Shown in pieces: positions 41,687 to 50,560 of a DNA stretch of 64,000 bases. The position numbers were made by a program, and so were the translations under genes. Every line of letters starts with the position of its first letter. The stretch's first letter is position 1. Below the pieces are notes generated by a model. That model had not been told where the DNA came from. It was given only the letters and a program-made list of their open reading frames with translations, and did not search any database. The stretch is from the NCBI GenBank assembly GCA_023398955.1, contig JAEWRL010000147.1, positions 41,100 through 105,099 on the forward strand. The letters run 5' to 3'. Source of the DNA: Pseudomonadota bacterium. GTDB taxonomy: Bacteria; Myxococcota_A; Polyangia; Polyangiales; Polyangiaceae.

Positions 41687-44374
41687 TCAAGGCTGGAACC
41701 TGGCAGTACCCAGACATCCGGCGCCACACGCGGGCTCGATGTCCATCACTTCCAACGCAGCAACGGACGGCTTCAAGTACGGATAGAGGACGACCAACTC
41801 GTTCTCGTCGTTCACGAATCCCATGAGCCGAGAGTCGGCAGACCAAACCGGCTCGAGGGATACCGTCGCGGCACCGCACCAGGTCGGCGAGAAGAGGAGA
41901 CCGTCCTGACAGGCGCTGGCGTTGGAGGCCGCAGCGCCTACCCTCGCCATTGCTCCCGAGGAGCTCTCGAAAAGCAATACTTCCGCCCCACGGCGAACCA
42001 TCAGCACGCCCTCGTCGGGAGAGAAGCTGAGATCGAGGAGGGAGGCCGGTTCCGCGAGCACCCTGCTCCAGAGAACGCCGGGCAGCGGCTGGCTCAGGTC
42101 GGCAACGTGGATCGCGTCCTCCGTTGTCATGGCCATCCAAGCTCCACTCGGCGAGAGTAGCCGCGGATACCCCTGCCACGCGCTCGTCGCGTATCCCTCG
42201 CTTCCCGCAATTTCGAGGCTTGTCACAGCGCCGTCTGCACTAATGTCGTGGAGCCGTACCGCACCGGCCAATGCGTCGGCGCAAGCCAGGCGCTCCCGCC
42301 CACTCGCCCAAGCGACGACCGCCGCGCAGCCATCCGCCTCCGCCCACGCTGGATCAGGTGACCACCCCCCGGAGGCATCGGTGGCCCGATGGATTGTCAA
42401 ACGATCCCCTGACGGCGCCGCCAAGTAGTTGCCGCCGGGGTCGATGACCACCTCGCCGTGCGTCACGAGATTGCTGCTGTCCAAAGGCAAGAAGGCGAGG
42501 AACGGGTAGTCCTCGGGCTCCACCGCGAAGAACCCCTGATCGGTAGGACGCAGGAACACGGATGGACCAAAGGGCGCGGTCACGAAGGCCGTCACCGGAG
42601 AGAACGCCGTCCCGTCGAACGAGGCGCGACTCACGAGACGGAAGTCGGGAGAGCCCGTCATCTCCGAGATAAACGCGACGTGGGCGTCTCCCCCGTACCA
42701 GACGAGACCGGAGTCGGGCCCCGTCGTGGCTGAGTTGGGGTGTGCGGGCACGGCCGTCAGCGGCAGTAGGCCCTGAATCCCCGCGACAGCGGGCTCGTCG
42801 AGCACGCCAGCGAGGTTCACACCATCGAGCCAAGCTTCACCACCGAGCTCCGTAAGAACCGCCAGCACTCGCCCGTCGTCGGACCAGGCGTAGTCAGCGA
42901 CCGAACCTTCCAGGGCGAGCTCCTCCTCGTGGGTCCATCCCGGCGCCTGCCATAGCCACAGCTTTGCGATCCCCTGAGCGTCCGTGACGCGGTAGGCCAC
43001 GAACTTGCCGTCCGGCGAGAACTGGAAGTCCACTACCGAGAGCTCCGGCGCTGTCGAGGCTGGGCGCTGGAGGCGCGCGCCGAGCAGCGGGTCGGCTAGG
43101 TGGAGTCGGCGTGCGCCGACCCGATCCGAGAGGTAGGCGAGCCAACAGCTCTCGCGAAGGCCTATCTCGAAGCTCTGCTGTATCGTGCGCGCGGTCCCGT
43201 CCGTCACCTGGACAGTGAGGGTTCCAGGAGCCGTCGGCGTGCCATCCACTGTGTGACGCTGCGAGTCGAAGACGAGCCCGGGAGGCGTCTCCAGCGCAGC
43301 CCAGGTGTACGGCGCCGTGCCGCCCGACACCTCGAGCTCGGCGGCGTAGGGCCAAGCGCGACAGGCGGCTGGCAGCGGGTAATCTTCGGGCATGCCGGCG
43401 ACGGTGATCGCCGGGCAGTAGCTGGTGCCCGGCCCCCGAACGACCAGGTCCAACGTGCCCGTGGCGGCCTCACAGGCACCGTCACTGGCCGCAACGGTCA
43501 CCTCGATCGAGAACTCCCCCACCGCGGGGCTCACGCCGCTCAGAACCCCTTCCCGCGACAGGGTGAGGCCAAGAGCGGAGGGCGGCGTTCCGGACCATTC
43601 GTATTGGCCATCGGCTCCCCCCGTGACCGTCAGTGCCACCTCGTACTGCTCTCCCAGGCAGGCGGCCGGCAGCGACCGCTGCACGATCGTGCATGGGCGC
43701 GCGGGGGCGATCCCGCCTTGCCCCGCGATCCCGCCCTGCCCCGCGATGTCGCCCTGCCCCGCGATCCCGCCTTGCCCCGCGGCCCCGCCGGCTGCTTTGG
43801 CCGCTGACCCACCCGCTGCTGGACCGCCCGCGCTGCCAGTAGTGGCCGCAGTGGCCGCAGTGGGCGCGGTGCCACCGCTGCCACCGCTCGCGCCAGTGCC
43901 ACCATCGCCAGCGGTCCCCCCCCTTCCACCGTTGCCGGCAGCCTCGCTCCCGCCCAAATTAGACTCCCCCCCCAGAGGCGCGCCAGCGCTGCCTGCCCTG
44001 CTCCCCTGGTGACCCGCTGCACCGCCCCACCCCGCGTCAGCAGCGTCGATCCCCGCAGAGCCCGCGTCCAGGACGCCTCCATTGCCTGCTGCTGGCCCGC
44101 TGCCCGCGGCGCCCGCGTTGGCGCCCCGGCAAACAGCGGCACTGTTCGGGCGCACGCAGTACCCCGCGCGACACACGAACCCCTCGGGACAGACGCCCTG
44201 TATACACGTCGCGTCGCAGTCCTCGATGGGAAGCTCGGGCATCCGACAGCCCGCCGCGAATCCAGCAAACGCGGCGAGCCAGCCCCCGACGCTCCACCGG
44301 AAAGCTGGGTGCAGCGCCGTTGGCCGCCGCCACCCGGAGGAAATGGGGAACCTCGGAGGACACTCTGCTCGCAT
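41687..44374 (-). CDS. Large lipoprotein with Cys-rich head, Gly spacer, putative Ig domains and propeller-like C-terminus
   Basis: An 895-residue protein. The lipobox GFAAGC gives Cys43. Next comes a Cys-rich module (DCDATCIQGVCPEGFVC) and a Gly/Ala spacer with an 18-bp DNA repeat. Two putative-Ig (He_PIG-like) domains follow (YEWSGTPPSALGLTLSREGV; PYTWAALETPPGLVFD). The last ~450 residues have WD40/TolB-like blade repeats (VVDFQFSPDGKFVAYRVTD, DYAWSDDGRVLAVLTE, DLSFSPDEGVLMV). The ATG at 44374 shares one base with the stop of the ATPase gene (TGATG), which decides the start. Surface location is likely; function unknown. Confidence 0.82.
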   Translation of the reverse strand: MRAECPPRFPISSGWRRPTALHPAFRWSVGGWLAAFAGFAAGCRMPELPIEDCDATCIQGVCPEGFVCRAGYCVRPNSAAVCRGANAGAAGSGPAAGNGGVLDAGSAGIDAADAGWGGAAGHQGSRAGSAGAPLGGESNLGGSEAAGNGGRGGTAGDGGTGASGGSGGTAPTAATAATTGSAGGPAAGGSAAKAAGGAAGQGGIAGQGDIAGQGGIAGQGGIAPARPCTIVQRSLPAACLGEQYEVALTVTGGADGQYEWSGTPPSALGLTLSREGVLSGVSPAVGEFSIEVTVAASDGACEAATGTLDLVVRGPGTSYCPAITVAGMPEDYPLPAACRAWPYAAELEVSGGTAPYTWAALETPPGLVFDSQRHTVDGTPTAPGTLTVQVTDGTARTIQQSFEIGLRESCWLAYLSDRVGARRLHLADPLLGARLQRPASTAPELSVVDFQFSPDGKFVAYRVTDAQGIAKLWLWQAPGWTHEEELALEGSVADYAWSDDGRVLAVLTELGGEAWLDGVNLAGVLDEPAVAGIQGLLPLTAVPAHPNSATTGPDSGLVWYGGDAHVAFISEMTGSPDFRLVSRASFDGTAFSPVTAFVTAPFGPSVFLRPTDQGFFAVEPEDYPFLAFLPLDSSNLVTHGEVVIDPGGNYLAAPSGDRLTIHRATDASGGWSPDPAWAEADGCAAVVAWASGRERLACADALAGAVRLHDISADGAVTSLEIAGSEGYATSAWQGYPRLLSPSGAWMAMTTEDAIHVADLSQPLPGVLWSRVLAEPASLLDLSFSPDEGVLMVRRGAEVLLFESSSGAMARVGAAASNASACQDGLLFSPTWCGAATVSLEPVWSADSRLMGFVNDENELVVLYPYLKPSVAALEVMDIEPACGAGCLGTARFQP
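43707..43778 (-). repeat. 18-bp tandem repeat in the lipoprotein spacer
   Basis: Four 18-bp units (43707, 43725, 43743, 43761) of GCGATCCCGCCTTGCCCC with up to two changes encode GQGGIA repeats on the - strand. The third unit has a two-base change that turns one Gly into Asp. Confidence 0.85.
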
Positions 44375-46263
44375 CACTTGAATTGACGAGCGCCAAGAGC
44401 GTTGTCGCATCCGCCATCAGCCTTTTCTGCAGATCGGCCCGACGAGACTGTCAGCCCTGCCCGGCCACCGAGCCCGGAACGCGAGTCAACCGGAAGCGTT
44501 GCCCCCTTGGCGTGGCTCATGGACTTGGCCGTTTCTTCCGTGCTCGTCTCGGGCTCCCTCAGGATCGCAGCAACGAGGTCCCGGACGGGCTCCGTGACGA
44601 AGTCCTCGCGGAGCCCGCGCAGCCAGTCGAGCACGGCTCTCCCCGAAATGGGCGTCCCATCATTGGCCAGATCCCCCGATTTCGCGTCCGCGAGGATCTC
44701 GCTCAGGGCGGCGAGGGCCGCGAGTGCCTCTACGGTAGGTTCCACGACGGGCACGCCGCGCGACGCCAATGCCTGGAGGTACTCGCGCGTCTTCTTGGCC
44801 TGGTTGGACAAGGGCAGCCGCGGGTCGCGCAGCAGGACAGTGCGGCCACCATCCGAGCGGGGCGTGCTGACGAGGAGCTGCCTCAGGCGGGGCGCGATGC
44901 TGCGTCCGTCAGCCTCATTGCGGATCTCGACAAAAACGCGGCGATCGCCGTCGATGGCAAAATCCGCCGTCCCCAGGTTCTCATGAACCACTCTCGAGCC
45001 GCTGACGGCGGCCAGCGGTTCGAGGCCCTGCAGGAGGAGGCGCGTCGTATCGGCCGGGACGGAGGTGCGAGCGGCCGCTGCCCTGCGCTCCTCGAACTCG
45101 TGGCGCAAGTAGTCCGGCGCGTCCACGACGCGCGCCGCCTCTCCCCGTTGGAGCGCCTCGTAGCGGCGCGCCGCCAGAGTGAGCACCCGCCGCGGAACGC
45201 ACGGCGTCTCCTCGGCGAGCCCTGCGATGAAGCTCGCCGAGAGGGGATAGTGTGGCGCGCTAGACCTGCACCGGAGCTCTGGAACGGACTCCAGGCGAGC
45301 AGCGACGAGCCTCTCCACCTGGGCTGCCGAAAGGGGCGCGAGGACGGCCTCGCGCTTCGCCATCCTGTCGCGATCGGCTTGACGAATGGAAGCGCGAAAG
45401 CTCTCGACGACCGCGCTCTGCAGGCAGGTGATGACGAAGACGTTGGGATCTGCATCACAGAGATCGGCCGCCATGCGTCCAAACCGGAAGAAGGCATCCT
45501 TGTCCTCGAGCCCGCGCTGCAATGCCTCCACCTGATCGAAGCAGAAGACGATTGGAAGCGTCTCCCCAGCAAGCCGGCAAAGGCAGGTGACCACCTCGCG
45601 TGCCACCTGCTCCCGATCCTCCTCCAGATCCACGCCCACCCCGAGCTCCGCGAGGATTCGCTCCGGCAGGCTCTCCCCAGCGAGCCAAGCCGAGGCATCA
45701 CGCACCAGGCGACCGCAAATGAGGTGTTCGAGGATGATGCAGAGGTCCCGGGGCAGGCCTAGCTCCTGCGAGACGCTCGCGAGGTGCGCCGTCAGGGCAT
45801 CATGGTCCAGTTGACGGAAGACCCGTACCGCAACGACACCCGCGCCGGGAGCGAGCCCATCGCGTGCGCTCGATTGGTGTGCGATGAGCCGCTGCAGTTG
45901 AGTGATATCCTGATCCCGTCGCATGAGGTCTGCGGCCAGACGGCGACGCACGTGTTGGAAGAGGAGCCTCGGCGCGGTCTGTAGGCGGACGAACACGAAG
46001 ACGCAACGGAGCACGCGATCGGGAGCATGTTGTCCCGTCTCGGCGAGGTGCCGCTGCAGGCGCGTGAGCAGATGAGTCTTGCCCGATCCCGCCGGACCAA
46101 AGACGATTAGGGAATCAGGCTGGCCGTGGGACGCAGATTCGATCCCCTGGACGCACGCCTGGAAGGCCTCGGCGTGAATCTCGCGGACGTCCGCGGGGGT
46201 CTGCCAAGCGTCCTGGACGACGGTGTCTCGGAAGGGATTCGGAAGCGCCGCGAGCTCGATCAC
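44374..46263 (-). CDS. P-loop ATPase (ORC/STAND-like) with possible degenerate PD-(D/E)XK-like domain
   Basis: A 629-residue cytoplasmic protein from a GTG at 46263. Walker A GPAGSGKT is at 56-63 and Walker B LPIVFCFDQ ends at Asp243, in an AAA/ORC-like ATPase domain (to about 370). The C-terminal domain has Asp434 (TADFAIDGD) and Glu446-Ile-Arg448 (VFVEIRN) followed by strand-rich sequence (RTVLLRDPRLPL). That spacing recalls PD-(D/E)XK nucleases, with Arg where the Lys is expected. The GTG overlaps the upstream stop (GTGA), and its own stop overlaps the lipoprotein start (TGATG). I know no characterised homologue; a DNA- or partner-handling role is inferred. Confidence 0.8.
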   Translation of the reverse strand: MIELAALPNPFRDTVVQDAWQTPADVREIHAEAFQACVQGIESASHGQPDSLIVFGPAGSGKTHLLTRLQRHLAETGQHAPDRVLRCVFVFVRLQTAPRLLFQHVRRRLAADLMRRDQDITQLQRLIAHQSSARDGLAPGAGVVAVRVFRQLDHDALTAHLASVSQELGLPRDLCIILEHLICGRLVRDASAWLAGESLPERILAELGVGVDLEEDREQVAREVVTCLCRLAGETLPIVFCFDQVEALQRGLEDKDAFFRFGRMAADLCDADPNVFVITCLQSAVVESFRASIRQADRDRMAKREAVLAPLSAAQVERLVAARLESVPELRCRSSAPHYPLSASFIAGLAEETPCVPRRVLTLAARRYEALQRGEAARVVDAPDYLRHEFEERRAAAARTSVPADTTRLLLQGLEPLAAVSGSRVVHENLGTADFAIDGDRRVFVEIRNEADGRSIAPRLRQLLVSTPRSDGGRTVLLRDPRLPLSNQAKKTREYLQALASRGVPVVEPTVEALAALAALSEILADAKSGDLANDGTPISGRAVLDWLRGLREDFVTEPVRDLVAAILREPETSTEETAKSMSHAKGATLPVDSRSGLGGRAGLTVSSGRSAEKADGGCDNALGARQFK

Positions 46264-47171
46264 GGCTCCCTCCCTGGCGCGATGCCAACGTAGTAGGTGC
46301 CGCGCTTGCCGCGCACGAGCTCCTCGCGCTCCGCCGCGGAGAGGGACTCGGGGAAGTCATGGTGATGGAGGATCACCGCCCGCTCACGCGAGAGATCGAG
46401 CGCCGCGGCGTCAAAGCGCTCCTTCTCGAGCCCAGCCATCGCACGGAGCTCCCGCACGAGCAACAGCCCCTGCCCTGCCCGCTCAGCGGCGAGCACCGAC
46501 AAGGCGCGGAGCAGCGCGTCGCGGTCGTCGTTCGCGACCCCGCGGTCAGCCCCGGCGGACCCCTCCGGCGCGGCAGCGTGAGCAGCCCCACCCGGGAACC
46601 GCACCCCCAGGTTCTCCGCGATGAGCTCGAGGATCCTCGTCTTGGGGATGCGCTTGCTGGCAGGCTCGGCCCTCGCCTTCTCGAGGGCGACAAAGACCCT
46701 CTTGAAGACGAGCTTCGGATCCGGCTCCCGACCGTAGCGCTTCGTCCTGGCCCTGGGGAGGGGCGCGTGCGGATACGCCTCACCACGCCTCAGGGCTCCC
46801 TTGAGCCACTCCTTGACGAGGTCCCCCAGGCCCCGCCGCCTTGCCTCGACGCGCTTCTTGAGGTCAGCCTCACTGAGGGGTTCCTCGGCAGCAAGCACCG
46901 CGAGCGCCGTCGGGCCCACCTGCACCAGCGGGTCCTCGTGAAAGAAGCGCACCTTCCTGGCGCTACCCTGGCGATAGATCTCGCCGCGAGCCGCGAGCCC
47001 ATCGGCGATCTCGAGCGCCTCTTTGGCCTGGGTCTTGTGCTCGGGCGACAGCTCCCTTCTGAGCTCGGTAGCGGAGAGCCCGCTCGCTCGCTCCACGAGG
47101 GCACGCACTGCACGCTCGAGCTCCTCCGCCGACGCGACTCGCCGCACCCGGGCCTTCTTCTTCGCTGCCAT
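46260..47171 (-). CDS. Protein with three predicted winged-helix segments, unknown function
   Basis: A 303-residue basic protein. Three segments look like winged helices: about 15-75 (LERAVRALVERASGLSATEL), 82-140 (GPTALAVLAAEEPLSEADL) and 225-300 (LLLVRELRAMAGLEKERFDAA, then VILHHHDFPESL and GTYYVGIAPG). A Lys/Arg-rich N-terminus (MAAKKKARVRR) suggests nucleic-acid binding. ATG 47171 chosen; the longer frame upstream is not protein-like. Its TGA overlaps the ATPase GTG, so the two are coupled and probably form a complex. Confidence 0.78.
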   Translation of the reverse strand: MAAKKKARVRRVASAEELERAVRALVERASGLSATELRRELSPEHKTQAKEALEIADGLAARGEIYRQGSARKVRFFHEDPLVQVGPTALAVLAAEEPLSEADLKKRVEARRRGLGDLVKEWLKGALRRGEAYPHAPLPRARTKRYGREPDPKLVFKRVFVALEKARAEPASKRIPKTRILELIAENLGVRFPGGAAHAAAPEGSAGADRGVANDDRDALLRALSVLAAERAGQGLLLVRELRAMAGLEKERFDAAALDLSRERAVILHHHDFPESLSAAEREELVRGKRGTYYVGIAPGREP

Positions 47172-47321
47172 GACGGCAGAGCGTACCGCGAAGCCCGGTG
47201 CCGCGGTACGTCCGCTCCCGCTGCTGTCAGTGAAACCTAGGGCTGCCCGCGCCGGCCGGCCCGGGTCTCCGAAAGGGCGGAGCGCTCGAGGCCTCCTGTT
47301 CAAAGAAGCGCTGGGCGATGC

Positions 47322-48488
47322 TTACGCTCTCATGGCCTGGATGGGCGCCGTGCGCGCAGCACGCACAGCGGGGAGGACACCGCCGAGGAGGCCCATGAGT
47401 GCTCCGGCTGCCATGGACCCGACGATGATGCCCACGGACGGCGTGAACGAGAAGGTCATCTCCTGCCAGGTGGCGAAGTTCATCATCGAGAAACTGACTG
47501 TCGACATGAGCAAGCTGGCAGCCGCGCCGAGGGCGGCCCCTCCCAAAGCCAGAACGACGGATTCGAGGAGAAACGACAGGAGCACCGAGAATCGCGAGAA
47601 GCCGAGGGCTTGCAGCGTCCCGATCTCCCGCGAGCGCTGGCTCACGGCGGCATACATGGTGATCATGGCGCCGATCATGGCGCCCAGGGAGAAGAAGACC
47701 GAGATGATGACGCCGATGGCCGAGATGAAGATGCTCGTCCCCTCCGACTGGCGTTCGTAGTACTCGTCCTCGCGGTACGCCTGGAGCCCCAACTGCTTGT
47801 CGTGCTCCACCGCGGCCGCGAACCCGTCATACTGGGCTGCCGAACCAAGCTGGACAACGACCGAGGACACGAGACCTTCTCGACCGAAGGCGCTTCGTAA
47901 TGTGTCGACGTCCACCCAGACCTCAGAATCGAAGGCGCTCCCGCCTGCGTCGACAATCCCCACAATCTTGACGGGGCGGTTCTTCTTGAGCTCGAAGGAC
48001 TGCCCCAACTCCATGCCCGCGAAGCGACCGCGTAGCGCCTTACCGATCACGGCTTCGTCGGTGCCCACAGCCGGCCTGCGGCCGTCGACGATCTTCAGCT
48101 CCCTTCGCAGCTCGTAGCTCTGTGGCTGCACTCCCCGCACCTGGACGTTGGAGACGTGGCTCTCGTCGCCGAGCTTGTTCGCGGTGATGACGACCACCAC
48201 CTCCCCTGCGCCGAGCGGAGCCCCTTCCGCCTGGGCAACGCCGGGCGCCGCGAGGATGGTGCCTACCTGCGGGCTCTCGATACTGCTCGCGAGCTCCGCG
48301 TCACTCCCCTTCCGCAACACGACAGCGCGGTCGTGCTGACCGCTGCTCACCAGTGTCTGGCGGATGCCATTCGACAGCATCAAGCTCGATGCGAGGACGA
48401 AGACCACGAGCGCTATACCGAACGCCGTGGCAATGGTCGTCGTCTTGCGAACGAGCAGGCTGCGCACGTTGTAGCTGACCGGGATCAT
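47322..48488 (-). CDS. MacB/FtsX-type ABC transporter permease (second)
   Basis: A 388-residue protein: N-terminal helix (TIATAFGIALVVFVLASSLML), a periplasmic MacB-like core domain (about 45-255) and three C-terminal helices (IISVFFSLGAMIGAMITMYAAV, VVLALGGAALGAAASLL, GALMGLLGGVLPAVRAART) typical of FtsX/MacB. ATG 48488 begins MIPVSYNVRSL. It lies 5 bases after the other permease stop. Exports or extracts a substrate from the periplasmic side; substrate unknown. Confidence 0.88.
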   Translation of the reverse strand: MIPVSYNVRSLLVRKTTTIATAFGIALVVFVLASSLMLSNGIRQTLVSSGQHDRAVVLRKGSDAELASSIESPQVGTILAAPGVAQAEGAPLGAGEVVVVITANKLGDESHVSNVQVRGVQPQSYELRRELKIVDGRRPAVGTDEAVIGKALRGRFAGMELGQSFELKKNRPVKIVGIVDAGGSAFDSEVWVDVDTLRSAFGREGLVSSVVVQLGSAAQYDGFAAAVEHDKQLGLQAYREDEYYERQSEGTSIFISAIGVIISVFFSLGAMIGAMITMYAAVSQRSREIGTLQALGFSRFSVLLSFLLESVVLALGGAALGAAASLLMSTVSFSMMNFATWQEMTFSFTPSVGIIVGSMAAGALMGLLGGVLPAVRAARTAPIQAMRA

Positions 48489-48493
48489 GAGTC

Positions 48494-49669
48494 TTATCCC
48501 ACCTTTCGGAGCGAGCTCGCCACGTCGAGCCGCGAGCTTCGATACGCCGGGATGATGGCCGCGCACAGGCCCAGCAGGACTGCCAAGCACAAGGCGAGGG
48601 GCGCGGTGGCCGGAGCGATACGGAAGTAGGGGAAGAATGCGCCGACGTTCTCCTCCAGGAAGCGCCCGAGACCCCGTTCGACGATGGGGTAGGCGAGGAG
48701 GAGCCCCACGACGCCTCCGAGGAGGCCAATCGTGGCGGCTTCGCCGAGCACGAAGAGCACCAGGTGCCTCGGCAGGAAGCCTATGGCGCGCAGCACCCCG
48801 TACTCTTGGGTTCGCTCGCGAACACCCATGGCGATAGTGTTGCCGAGGATGAGCATCATGATGAGCAGGATGACGATCGAGACCACGTCGACAGCCTTGA
48901 GGATGGCGCTGATCATCCCGAGAAAAGAGGTATTGAACGAGCGCTCGTCCTGGCTCACGGTCTGAACGTCGCGCGATTCAAAGTACTGGTCCAGCCGCTT
49001 GGCGACCTCGGCGGGTCGCTCCCCAGCCGCGATGCGACTGACGACCCAGCCCGCCTGATCGGCAGCGCGCGGCGAGTTCTGGCGCGCCCACTCGTTGAGG
49101 TAGTCGTAATGAAAGAAGAGAGACGAGCGGTCCATCGATTGCCGGCTCGTCGAGTAGATTCCAGAGATGATGAACTGCCATTCCCCCGGGTAGATGGTGC
49201 CCGTCAGCGTGACCTTGTCGCCCACCTTGTAGCCCAGCTTCTTGGCGAGGACGTCCCCGACGATGGCGCCGCGCCGCTCCTGCTTCCAGGCGGCGATCTG
49301 CTCGTCGCTCACCTCGACCTCGTCGTAGACCTCGAAGAAGTGGTCGGGGTCGACCGCGATCGTGCCGAAAAACTCTTGCTCGAAGCGAGGGTCCTTGCCG
49401 CCAAACCACGAGGACAGCAAGACCCGTTCGACGCCGGGTTGCTTCGCGATCTCGTCCGCGTACTTGCGCGGCAGCGGCATGATGAAGCTGACCTTGTGGC
49501 GGGTCACCACGCGGTCCGTGGCCGCGTACTCCGCCGCGGCCGTCCAGGCCGACAACACGGTCCGAAGCAGCACGAAAGCCACGATGGCGACCGCGACGCC
49601 CAGCACCGTCAGGATCGAGCGGAAGCGATTGCGCATCACGTTCCTGACGCCCAGCGTGACGAGTCTCAT
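48494..49669 (-). CDS. MacB/FtsX-type ABC transporter permease (first)
   Basis: A 391-residue permease with the same layout: MRLVTLGVRNVMRNRFRSIL start, first helix, ~230-residue periplasmic domain, then three helices (VSIVILLIMMLILGNTIAMG, ATIGLLGGVVGLLLAYPI, APLALCLAVLLGLCAAII). ATG 49669 overlaps the ATPase stop (ATGA). The two permeases presumably form a heterodimer. Confidence 0.9.
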   Translation of the reverse strand: MRLVTLGVRNVMRNRFRSILTVLGVAVAIVAFVLLRTVLSAWTAAAEYAATDRVVTRHKVSFIMPLPRKYADEIAKQPGVERVLLSSWFGGKDPRFEQEFFGTIAVDPDHFFEVYDEVEVSDEQIAAWKQERRGAIVGDVLAKKLGYKVGDKVTLTGTIYPGEWQFIISGIYSTSRQSMDRSSLFFHYDYLNEWARQNSPRAADQAGWVVSRIAAGERPAEVAKRLDQYFESRDVQTVSQDERSFNTSFLGMISAILKAVDVVSIVILLIMMLILGNTIAMGVRERTQEYGVLRAIGFLPRHLVLFVLGEAATIGLLGGVVGLLLAYPIVERGLGRFLEENVGAFFPYFRIAPATAPLALCLAVLLGLCAAIIPAYRSSRLDVASSLRKVG

Positions 49670-50481
49670 ACCAGGATCCCCTTGTCGAGACGCCGGACGA
49701 TGCTGGCGCGCTCGGCCGCCGCTGGGTCGTGCGTGACCATGATGATGGTCTTCCCAAACTCCTCGTTGAGCCGCACCAGAAGCTCCAGGATCTCCTCGGC
49801 GTTCTCCCGGTCGAGATCCCCGGTGGGTTCGTCGGCCACGATGATGGGCGGGTCGGTAACGATCGCCCGCGCGATGGTCACACGCTGCTCCTGGCCACCG
49901 GAAAGCTCCCGCGGATAGTGCTTCATGCGCTCCTCGAGGCCGACGATCTTGAGGGCCGTCTGTGCGCGCTTGCGGCGCTCGGAGGCCGAGAGCTTCGTCA
50001 GCAAGAGGGGGAGCTCCACGTTCTCCAGAGCCGTGAGCACGGGCATCATGTTGTACGTCTGGAAGACGAAGCCGATGTTGCGCGAGCGCCACTTGGCCCG
50101 GGCGCCCTCGCTCAGCGTGCCAATGTCTACGCCCGCGACGTTCACACTGCCGGACGTGGGGCGATCGAGACCGGCGATCAGGTTGAGGAGGGTGCTCTTC
50201 CCCGAGCCCGAAGGGCCCATGAGGGCCTCGAAGGAGCCGCTGGAGATCTCCAGATCGAGATCCTTTAGCACCTCGACGGGCTCCTTCCCCCGCCAGTAGG
50301 TCTTTTTCACCTTGCGAAGCGCGATGGCCACAGGTTGTTTCTCGGCCCTCCCGCTTGTTCCCCGCCCGCCCTCGGGGACCTCGACCCCGCCAGCGGACGG
50401 CTGCGCAGACACGACCGCCTCCCCGGTGGCCTCGCCGGCTGGGGTGGGACTCGTCTCTTCAAAGCGCTCTCTCGTCGTCAT
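49666..50481 (-). CDS. ABC transporter ATP-binding protein (MacB/LolD type)
   Basis: A 271-residue ATPase with an unusual ~55-residue low-complexity N-terminus (TPAGEATGEAVVSAQPSAGG). Walker A GPSGSGKS, signature LSGGQEQRV (LSGGQQQRV in most relatives) and Walker B IIVADEPTGDLD are present, with the switch His in MVTHD. It powers the two permeases downstream. ATG 50481; the frame continues upstream without conservation. Confidence 0.9.
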   Translation of the reverse strand: MTTRERFEETSPTPAGEATGEAVVSAQPSAGGVEVPEGGRGTSGRAEKQPVAIALRKVKKTYWRGKEPVEVLKDLDLEISSGSFEALMGPSGSGKSTLLNLIAGLDRPTSGSVNVAGVDIGTLSEGARAKWRSRNIGFVFQTYNMMPVLTALENVELPLLLTKLSASERRKRAQTALKIVGLEERMKHYPRELSGGQEQRVTIARAIVTDPPIIVADEPTGDLDRENAEEILELLVRLNEEFGKTIIMVTHDPAAAERASIVRRLDKGILV

Positions 50482-50560
50482 TCCTCTATCTCCCAGTAGT
50501 ACGCCGCTCTCATGCCTGGAGTCGTCGACTGCCCCCAGAGCAAAGTCGCTATCCGCGACT

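Noticed and set aside
44410..46000. Long + strand frame (from 44320) across the ATPase gene
   Set aside because: Antisense shadow; the - strand has Walker A and B motifs.
48764..49918. 384-codon + strand frame across the ABC permease
   Set aside because: Antisense shadow rich in Asp/Arg/His, no domain; the - strand encodes a clear FtsX permease.
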